Source of the DNA: CAYUNA01 sp047629355
GTDB taxonomy: Bacteria; Bacteroidota; Bacteroidia; Chitinophagales; Saprospiraceae
Direction of reading: 5' to 3'
Assembly: GCA_047629355.1 (NCBI GenBank)
Contig: JBLHWU010000009.1
Location: 1-45,858 of the forward strand
Length of the DNA: 45,858 bases
Notes under the pieces: generated by a model
What the model was told of the DNA's origin: nothing
The model's input: only the letters and a program-made list of their open reading frames with translations
Databases searched by the model: none
In this document: positions 40,038-45,858 of the stretch, in pieces
How positions within the stretch are numbered: the stretch's first letter is position 1
Layout: every line of letters starts with the position of its first letter
Made by a program: the position numbers and the translations under genes

Positions 40038-40805
40038 TTGTTTTTCTATCTTTCCAAAATACTGTTTTTCTTAATCAAACCCATTAATTGGGTCGGATTC
40101 CTTTTGCTATTTGCTATTTTTACAAAAAAGGAAAAACGGTGTAAAAAGGCAGTCATTGCAGCATTTGCTATGCTGTTGTTCTTTGGCAATCACTTTATTT
40201 TCAACTTGGTCGTCAATTCGTGGGAACCGACCGCAGTTGATATGACTAAAATAGAGCAGCCTTATGAAATTGGGATTTTGCTCGGCGGTTATTCGAGTAT
40301 GAATAAGCGACCGAATCAAGACCGACACAATTTTAATGAGCGTGGCAATCGGTTTTTTCAAGCTTACGAGTTGTATAAGTTTGGGAAGATTGAAAAGATA
40401 TTATTGACGGGTGGGAATGGTTTCATTTTACAAGACTTGCCGAGTGAAGCGACGCAGATAAGGGATTTTTTGATTAAAATTGGCGTACCTGATAGCGTGA
40501 TTATTGTCGAATCCGTTTCTCGTACAACTTATGAAAATGCTGTTTATACTAAGAAAATATTGACCGAAAGCTATCCCGATGCTCGTTGTTTGCTCATTAC
40601 TTCTGCCTGGCATATGCCCCGTTCACAAGGCATTTTTCAAAAGCAAGGAATGGACTTTGATACATTTCCTGTCGATTATCTGAGCGAACGCGTCAAGGTC
40701 ACGCCCGATGATTTTTTACCAAACAAACTCGGTTTCTATTATTGGGAAATGCTGATTAAAGAATGGGTCGGCTACTGTGCCTATTGGGCAAAAGGCTATC
40801 TTTAA
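40038..40805 (+). CDS. YdcF / DUF218 family membrane protein (ElyC/SanA-like)
   Basis: The 255-residue protein has two N-terminal hydrophobic segments (about 4-25 and 37-55) and the DUF218 core: IGILLGGYSS near residue 76, FFQAYELYKFGKIEKILLTG, SEATQIRDFLIKIGVPDSVI, SRTTYENAVYTKKIL, then ITSAWHMPRSQGIF and FPVDY. ElyC-type members act in envelope carrier-lipid or peptidoglycan metabolism. The only plausible start is TTG at 40038, since a TAA lies six bases upstream in frame; the short gap after the rhomboid gene fits translational coupling. Confidence 0.85.
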   Translation: MFFYLSKILFFLIKPINWVGFLLLFAIFTKKEKRCKKAVIAAFAMLLFFGNHFIFNLVVNSWEPTAVDMTKIEQPYEIGILLGGYSSMNKRPNQDRHNFNERGNRFFQAYELYKFGKIEKILLTGGNGFILQDLPSEATQIRDFLIKIGVPDSVIIVESVSRTTYENAVYTKKILTESYPDARCLLITSAWHMPRSQGIFQKQGMDFDTFPVDYLSERVKVTPDDFLPNKLGFYYWEMLIKEWVGYCAYWAKGYL

Positions 40806-40821
40806 CAAAAATGTTCTGTTT

Positions 40822-41420
40822 CTATCCGTGAGCCGTCCGCCGTAAGCCGTCAACCGTTTTGAGTATACATTCTTTTTCAGAAAAACCTTCCGCAGCTTGT
40901 AATTCTTTTAGAGATGTAGCTTTCTTTGCCCTTGATTGATAAGGTATGTCTATCAATTTTTTGAAAAAATAAATAACTTGCTCGTAATTGCGTTTGCGAT
41001 AGCCTAAGTCTTTTTTCCGTTGCAAATAAACCCGTAGGCTATCCAATAAATACGTCAAACTATCATATTCTTCTTGCTCGAAATAGATTTTTAATTGCAA
41101 AACCTTCGTACCCAAAAGTAGAAATCCAGCCTTCGTATCTACTTGCGCTAAATTCCGCATACTATCATCCAAGTTTCCAGATTCATACAATAATCTGCCT
41201 TTGCAAAAATGATAAAGCGGCAATTGGAAAACAGGTTTTAACAATTGCTTATTTTCTTTCAAAAAAGTTGCTGCCCAATCATATTCTTTCAATTTTGCCG
41301 CTAAAGAGACGATATTGCTAAACGTGCTTTATGGAATAATTCCATCCTCGAGTAAAAAGCCTGCATCCAAACTCAATTGATACAACTCAAAGGCTTCGCC
41401 GTAGCAGTCACCAATGCTTG
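40822..41420 (-). pseudogene. TPR-like protein fragment, truncated at the 5' end and broken by a stop codon
   Basis: The leftward frame can be read from about 41420 (DCYGEAFELYQLSLDAGFLL) through an in-frame TAA (complement of 41329-41331). It continues TFSNIVSLAAKLKEYDWAAT to a stop at 40822. The helical repeats with small-Gly-aromatic spacing suggest tetratricopeptide repeats. The 5' part is missing, because the frame runs directly into an FG-GAP gene read the other way. The last codons (KTVDGLRRTAHG) translate a GC-rich intergenic repeat, so the 3' end is also altered. It is likely non-functional. Confidence 0.65.
40826..40857. repeat. GC-rich CGTGAGCCGT-type short repeat (copy 2)
   Basis: The tract reads CCGTGAGCCGTCCGCCGTAA and on. 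It resembles those at 4542-4573 and 44048-44080 and forms the 3' end of the truncated TPR gene. Confidence 0.55.
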
Positions 41421-42104
41421 TCACCAAGCGGAGTTTGAAGTGGCCGATTTTAATGGCGACGGTGATTTTGATACATTAATGGTACAGCCAAGTGTCGAAT
41501 ATTCCAAAAGAACATTGGTGGTCTATGAAAATGCCGATGGTGCTGGGAATGAATGGATTCAACATGATTTTTTCATTACCGATGATGTTTTAGCTGCAAA
41601 AACACTGACTATTGAAGATTTTAAGAATGATGGATGGATGGATGGATGGATTTCGTTGTCAGTGGTAGTGTTTATGATGGGTCGCTTTTATTTGAGAATG
41701 AAGGATTGGAGACGATTGATTTTATTGAAAAAATCGTGGCATTCAAGGATGGATACGGAAATATGGAAGCTGGTGATTTGAATGGAGACGGTTTTGCGGA
41801 CATTGTCTTGACGTTTAATTCAGTCTTAGTTAATTCCTTCAATCAGGGTGGCACTGGCGTTTTTACTGAAAATCTCTTTGTAGATGCTTATGTCTCTAAC
41901 GAATTCCATTTTCAAGACATGAAATTGGTAGATTTGGACGGTGATAATGATTTAGACATTGTCTCTGCCAACCGTAAAAAGATTAGCAATTATTACTACA
42001 CTGGCTACATCACCTGGTATGAGAATGAAGATGGACTAGGGACATTTGGCGACCGCATAGAATTGGAAGTTATTGACTCTTTCCCAAGTGTCAATAATGT
42101 ATAG
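41416..42104 (+). pseudogene. FG-GAP/VCBS repeat protein fragment, frameshifted at a GATG tract
   Basis: The rightward reading carries calcium-binding FG-GAP repeats: ADFNGDGDFD, EDFKNDGWMDFVVSG, GDLNGDGFADIV and VDLDGDNDLDIVSA. The first two lie in one frame, the rest in another. The switch occurs in a GATG tandem tract at 41629-41651. Adding one unit or removing two restores a continuous frame. No start or signal peptide is present, because the 5' end abuts the truncated TPR fragment. Intact relatives are secreted multi-repeat proteins. The 3' end (DSFPSVNNV) is probably also short. 42105-42296 holds no other gene. Confidence 0.75.
41629..41651. repeat. GATG tetranucleotide repeat, 5.75 units
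   Basis: Five GATG units plus GAT lie inside the FG-GAP coding sequence, exactly where its two frames meet. Slipped-strand change in unit number switches the frame. Confidence 0.85.
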
Positions 42105-42296
42105 AGAAATAACGCCCTTATTTTTTTTGCATTTCAATAAAAATTTGCCTCACCATTTCTACATCATTATTCTGTTTTTTCAAAAAAAAAGCACATCTAT
42201 TTGGAAAAATCATGATTTAATTCCTTTTTTACATTTTAAAAGATTTCAGCCTTAACCATCTACCACTTTTTTCAACAATTTAAAACAAAACGAAAA

Positions 42297-43949
42297 ATGG
42301 GATTAATTTCTTTTTTAGGATTTACGATACTGGTAGCAGTCATTGCTTGGTATGCTACACGAAATACAGATGAAGGGTCAGCAGATGGCTATTTTTTAGG
42401 TGGTCGAAGTTTGACAGCGACCGTCATTGCAGGCTCACTGCTATTGACTAATCTATCGACAGAGCAAATTGTCGGATTGAATGGAGCTGCCTTTGCAGAA
42501 GGTATTTTAGTAATGGCTTGGGAGACCTTGGCAGCAATTGCAATGGTCATAACAGCCGTATTTCTACTACCTCGATACTTAAAAGGTGGTATCACCACAG
42601 TCCCTCAATTTTTGGCGAGGCGCTACGATGTGCAAACCAAGAGCATTACCTCGATTTTGTTTTTATCGGGTTATGTGGTTGTTTTGTTGCCAATTGTTCT
42701 CTATTCTGGAGCAGTGGCATTCAGCGCAATGTTTGATTTACCGACCTTATTAGGACTGTCAAAAACCGGAACGCTTTGGACTTGTGTTTGGGGTATTGGA
42801 ATTATTGGTTCTATTTACGCCATTTTTGGTGGTTTGAAAGCTGTTGCCGTGTCAGATACCATTAATGCAGGAGGTTTGCTGATTGGTGGTATTATGATTC
42901 CATTTTTTGGGTTAGCGTTCATTGGAGACGGGAGTATTGTAGAAGGAATGAGTACGTTGATAGCGGAGAATCCAGAGAAATTTAACTCTATTGGTGGAGA
43001 AACGGCTTCTGTGCCCTTTGCGACGATATTTACGGGAATGATGTTGGTGCAGCTATTTTATTGGGGAACAAATCAAGCGATTATCCAACGGGCTTTGGCA
43101 GCAAAAGATTTGAAAGAAGGGCAAAAAGGTTTGATGTTGGCTGCTTTTTTCAAAATATTAGGACCATTAATTGTGGTATTACCAGGTGTAATTGCGTTCC
43201 ATTTATTTAAAGATGTACCAGATATGTCTCAAGATGACGCTTATGGAATGTTGGTTGCAAAAGTATTACCAGCTAGCTTTGTTGGCTTCTTTGCGGCAGT
43301 TTTATTTGGAGCAATTTTAAGTTCGTTTAATAGTGCATTGAATAGTTCGGTGACGTTGTTCGGATTGGATATTTATAAAGAATACATCAACAAAGATGCA
43401 AATGAGCGACAAGTAGTGAAAGCGGGTAAAACGTTTGGTGTAGGTCTGGCTTTCTTGGCGATGTTTATTGCACCGATGATTGCGAACGCACCAGATGGTT
43501 TATTTGGATATTTACAAGAAGTAAATGGCTGTTATAGTATTCCAATTTTTACTATTATTATTGTAGGATATTTGACCCAAAGAGTGCCTGCTATTGCTGC
43601 AAAAGTTGCGATTGGCTTGGGTGTTGTTCTATACAGTATCAGTCAATTCATCTTGAAGCCAAGTATGGTTGAAACTGCTTTAGAAAGCGCAAAAGCTTCA
43701 GGCATTACAGATGCAGCAGCTTTGGAAATTGTTGAAAAAACAGCTTATCCACACTTCTTACACGTTATGGCAATTTTATTTGTAGCCAATGTGTTAATCA
43801 TGTTGATTATCGGTAAAATCAAGCCAAGAGAAACAGATTATGTACAAGCATACACGAAGCAAGTGGACATCACACCTTGGAAAATTGTTTATCCAGTAGG
43901 TGCGGCAATTGTAGTGGTTGTAATCGGAATTTATGCTTATTTTGCTTAG
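42297..43949 (+). CDS. Sodium:solute symporter, SSS family (SglT/YidK-like)
   Basis: The 550-residue protein has about 14 hydrophobic segments and the SSS family layout. It has GRSLTATVIAGSLLLTNLST near residue 36, EQIVGLNGAAFAEGI, and FGAILSSFNSALNSSVTLFG near residue 338, which holds the sodium-site serines, followed by a DIYKEYI loop. The early TNLSTEQIVGLNG segment is typical of sugar-type (vSGLT/YidK) members, so uptake of a sugar, polyol or related solute with sodium is likely. The gene stands alone and ends in the terminator at 43977-44010. Confidence 0.9.
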   Translation: MGLISFLGFTILVAVIAWYATRNTDEGSADGYFLGGRSLTATVIAGSLLLTNLSTEQIVGLNGAAFAEGILVMAWETLAAIAMVITAVFLLPRYLKGGITTVPQFLARRYDVQTKSITSILFLSGYVVVLLPIVLYSGAVAFSAMFDLPTLLGLSKTGTLWTCVWGIGIIGSIYAIFGGLKAVAVSDTINAGGLLIGGIMIPFFGLAFIGDGSIVEGMSTLIAENPEKFNSIGGETASVPFATIFTGMMLVQLFYWGTNQAIIQRALAAKDLKEGQKGLMLAAFFKILGPLIVVLPGVIAFHLFKDVPDMSQDDAYGMLVAKVLPASFVGFFAAVLFGAILSSFNSALNSSVTLFGLDIYKEYINKDANERQVVKAGKTFGVGLAFLAMFIAPMIANAPDGLFGYLQEVNGCYSIPIFTIIIVGYLTQRVPAIAAKVAIGLGVVLYSISQFILKPSMVETALESAKASGITDAAALEIVEKTAYPHFLHVMAILFVANVLIMLIIGKIKPRETDYVQAYTKQVDITPWKIVYPVGAAIVVVVIGIYAYFA

Positions 43950-43976
43950 AAATAGAATATAAATCGTACATAAAGT

Positions 43977-44010
43977 AAGGGTGTTATTTTTAACAAATAA
44001 CACCCTTTTT
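43977..44010. terminator. 13-bp perfect intrinsic terminator
   Basis: AAGGGTGTTATTT (43977-43989) pairs perfectly with AAATAACACCCTT (43995-44007), followed by T residues. It lies between the convergent symporter and isomerase genes. Confidence 0.85.
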
Positions 44011-44047
44011 CTTTGCCTTTTTTTAAATTTAAACGCTTCTGCACCCT

Positions 44048-44080
44048 CGTGTGCCATTCGCCGAAAACCATCCGCCGTTT
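44048..44080. repeat. GC-rich CGTGTGCC-type short repeat (copy 3)
   Basis: The tract CGTGTGCCATTCGCCGAAAA and on resembles 40826-40857 and 4542-4573. It ends at the stop codon of the leftward isomerase gene. Confidence 0.5.
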
Positions 44081-44892
44081 TAATCTTTATAAACAGGTTT
44101 CCTTTTCTCCATAAATGCCGTAAAAGCCTCCGTCAAATCCTCAGAAAGCAGCATAGAAGCATTCCAAGCCACCATATAATTCAAAGATTCATCAACGGTA
44201 TGGTCGCGCTTATAAAGCAGCATTTCCTTTGTCCCACGTATGCACAGCGGTGATTTAGAAGCAATCGTTTTCGCGATACCCATTACTTTTTCCATCATCG
44301 CTTCACGGGTAGGAGAGACGCTGTTAACCAAGCCAATTTGTGCGGCTTCTGCACCCATTACATTGCGTCCGGTGTACGCCAATTCAGCCATTAAACCTGG
44401 ATTTAAAATAGTCGGCATCCGCTGCAAAGTACCAATATCTGCCACCAAGCCTAAGTCAATTTCTTTGATAGAAAAGTAAGCATTTTCCGAACAATAGCGC
44501 ATATCACAAGCCGAAACAATATCAACTGCACCGCCAACACATGCCCCGTGAATAGCCGCCAAAACAGGTTTTCTACATTTTTCAATCGCCGTAATCGCAT
44601 CTTGTAATTTGAAAATAAAGCTCCGTAACTTCTCGCGTTTTCGACCTTCGCAAGTCATATCGTTGTACTTCTGCAAATCCATTAACATTGCCAAATCTAT
44701 GCCTGCACAGAAATTTTTTCCTTCTCCACTCAGTACAATCACTCGGGCTTCGGGCGTTTCATCAAGTGTCTCAAAAATAGATTGCATTTCTTCCCAAGCC
44801 AATGCCGTTAAGGAATTTGCCTTATCTGGACGGTTAAAGGAGACCTGCGCGATGTTGTTTTCTATCGAAACTTTAAATGTTTTATAATTCAT
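44080..44892 (-). CDS. Crotonase family protein, dienoyl-CoA isomerase (ECH1) type
   Basis: The 270-residue protein has the crotonase fold: SFNRPDKANSLT near residue 18, the CoA/oxyanion segment GKNFCAGIDLAML near residue 58, and HGACVGGAVDIVSACDMRYC near residue 116. The ECH1-type catalytic residues are present in SIKEIDLGLVADIGTLQR (Glu and Asp eight residues apart). SKSPLCIRGTKEMLLYKRDH and WNASML also match ECH1. It would shift 3,5-diene to 2,4-diene acyl-CoA in beta-oxidation of unsaturated fatty acids. No other beta-oxidation gene is nearby. The start is the ATG at 44892-44890, behind a TATTTTTG box. Confidence 0.87.
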   Translation of the reverse strand: MNYKTFKVSIENNIAQVSFNRPDKANSLTALAWEEMQSIFETLDETPEARVIVLSGEGKNFCAGIDLAMLMDLQKYNDMTCEGRKREKLRSFIFKLQDAITAIEKCRKPVLAAIHGACVGGAVDIVSACDMRYCSENAYFSIKEIDLGLVADIGTLQRMPTILNPGLMAELAYTGRNVMGAEAAQIGLVNSVSPTREAMMEKVMGIAKTIASKSPLCIRGTKEMLLYKRDHTVDESLNYMVAWNASMLLSEDLTEAFTAFMEKRKPVYKD

Positions 44893-44917
44893 TGTTGCTT
44901 ATTTTTTAATTGAAGGT

Positions 44918-44925
44918 CAAAAATA
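44918..44925 (-). promoter_or_regulatory. -7 box TATTTTTG for the ECH1-like gene
   Basis: On the minus strand the bases read TATTTTTG, matching TANNTTTG, 25 bases upstream of the ATG. No -33 element is clear. Confidence 0.4.
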
Positions 44926-45337
44926 TAAAAACAAGTTAGAAAATGGGGTAGGGGTCAGCATTAAAAATTATCTTGGGTTGATGAATGTCTTTTTTTTTAA
45001 TTTAAATTAGGGGTGATTCATTGAGTAGGGCACAAAGCGTCATCAAAAAAGTTATATTTTTCGTAAAAAAATAGACTCCCATATTAGACAAGATGGTTAC
45101 GCAGATTTAACGAATACAGCGGATAAGAACGGAATTTTTCAAATTGGTCTGATTGCCTTATTAAGACAGATTTTAGACTCCTAAGAAAGTTCGTCGAACA
45201 ATTTTTCTAAAAATTCTTTAAAAAGTTATGACATCAGTGATATTTCTTCTAGAATTTATTTTTTAGCGTTCGGTTACCGCTTAGGAAAAAGGATTAAATA
45301 AGATGTACCATTATACTTGCTTCTTTGGGGTATATTT
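44926..45337. other. AT-rich gap without a supported gene
   Basis: The stretch holds a degenerate GATTTAACGAATACAGCGG-like series (about 45105-45140) that resembles intergenic CTGATT/GCGGAT repeats of Bacteroidota. No gene, tRNA or clear hairpin was seen. It is the flank of the transposase gene, and an insertion-sequence end may lie near 45300. Confidence 0.35.
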
Positions 45338-45858
45338 CTAAGCTTGGACAGTATTGACTATCAATGAGTTACGCCGCTTCTTTCTTGGTTCGACAAACCC
45401 TGTCACATTTTCCAAAATATGCTCAAATAAATTGGGAAAATTCCTATCAAAAAGTCTTTGTGCAGGTGTTGAGCCATCTTCTCGTCGAATATCAAAATTG
45501 TGAATGACGGTCAAAACCTGTAACCGATTTTCTGGTAATCCTCGATTAGCTTTATGAACAAATGCTAAATATCCATTTCTTCCTTCGACTTGAGAAGAAG
45601 ACCGCTGAAAGGATTGAACGATTCGGTCTCCCCATTTTAAACAAACTTGTGTTTGAGCTTCATCTAATTGTTTCGTGATTGGATGCGCTGCATATTTTTG
45701 GGAAGTTTGCTCAATGAGTTGTTGATAATGTTTACGCAAGCCTGCATTTCTTTTTTTCGCCTTGGTTCGCTTCAAAGCAGCTTGCCAATGTAGCCATGGC
45801 AATAAAACATTCTGAAAATAATCTGTCAATTCTGGCAATGTAAATACCGCTGAAAAAT
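45338..45858 (-). CDS. Transposase C-terminus, DUF6399 type (partial, runs off the window)
   Basis: The leftward frame is open from the window edge to the TAG at 45340-45338. Its translation contains SSSQVEGRNGYLAFVHKANR, GLPENRLQVLTVIHNFDIRR and STPAQRLF, features of DUF6399-type transposases. An acidic and basic stretch (ALKRTKAKKRNAGLRKHY) precedes them. An internal TTG at 45838 is not the real start, since the frame stays open to the window edge. The C-terminus looks complete, so the element may be intact beyond the window. Confidence 0.6.
   Translation of the reverse strand, partial: FSAVFTLPELTDYFQNVLLPWLHWQAALKRTKAKKRNAGLRKHYQQLIEQTSQKYAAHPITKQLDEAQTQVCLKWGDRIVQSFQRSSSQVEGRNGYLAFVHKANRGLPENRLQVLTVIHNFDIRREDGSTPAQRLFDRNFPNLFEHILENVTGFVEPRKKRRNSLIVNTVQA

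Overview
The window is a 45.9 kb AT-rich stretch of a Bacteroidota chromosome. The support is consistent: TANNTTTG-type -7 promoter boxes, type IX secretion (T9SS) C-terminal sorting domains, DUF4199, DUF1501/DUF1800, DUF4403 and YfhO proteins, and a futalosine-route menaquinone gene (mqnB). The gene mix resembles Saprospiria/Lewinella-like bacteria, but that finer placement is an inference. Both edges lie inside transposase genes (an IS630-like N-terminus at 1-79 and a DUF6399-type C-terminus at 45338-45858).

Layout. 1-930 is a mosaic of repeat elements. 929-5854 holds an OprO/P-type porin, a sterol desaturase/fatty-acid hydroxylase relative, mqnB, miaE and one unknown protein. 5855-6477 is repeat-rich. 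6478-13571 carries an M1 aminopeptidase, a GT4 and a GT2 glycosyltransferase, two DUF4199 membrane proteins and a dihydroorotase-like protein that lacks its metal ligands. 13709-21592 holds a small HTH-like protein, a BatA/vWA membrane protein, a second GT2, a YfhO membrane protein preceded by three palindromes, a lipoprotein and an RluA pseudouridine synthase. 21648-24744 has a NarL-type regulator, a DUF368 undecaprenyl-phosphate translocase-like protein and a MORN-repeat lipoprotein. 25105-28851 is a solitary 1248-residue protein that looks like an SF1 helicase with several motifs lost. 29506-37224 holds a four-PDZ T9SS protein, a DUF4403 lipoprotein, a Cys-rich DUF6428 protein with an ArsR-type palindrome, and the DUF1501/DUF1800 pair. 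37386-44892 holds a membrane protein, a second NarL-type regulator, rlmH, a rhomboid protease, a YdcF protein, two truncated genes joined head to head, an SSS symporter and an ECH1-like isomerase.

The genes are mostly single or in pairs of housekeeping and envelope functions. A loose envelope-glycan theme (three glycosyltransferases, YfhO, DUF368, YdcF) runs through the window without forming one operon.

The most unusual content is between the genes. At least four foldback elements (4274-4442, 6306-6456, 11426-11590, 16160-16321) share an architecture and, in three copies, parts of a core, while their outer arms differ between copies yet stay self-complementary. A separate 168-bp repeat family has four copies. 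Short palindromic repeats repeatedly sit on gene 3' ends and supply stop codons. Several simple-sequence repeats lie in leaders or reading frames; the clearest is a GATG tract that breaks an FG-GAP gene. No tRNA, rRNA or CRISPR array was recognised.
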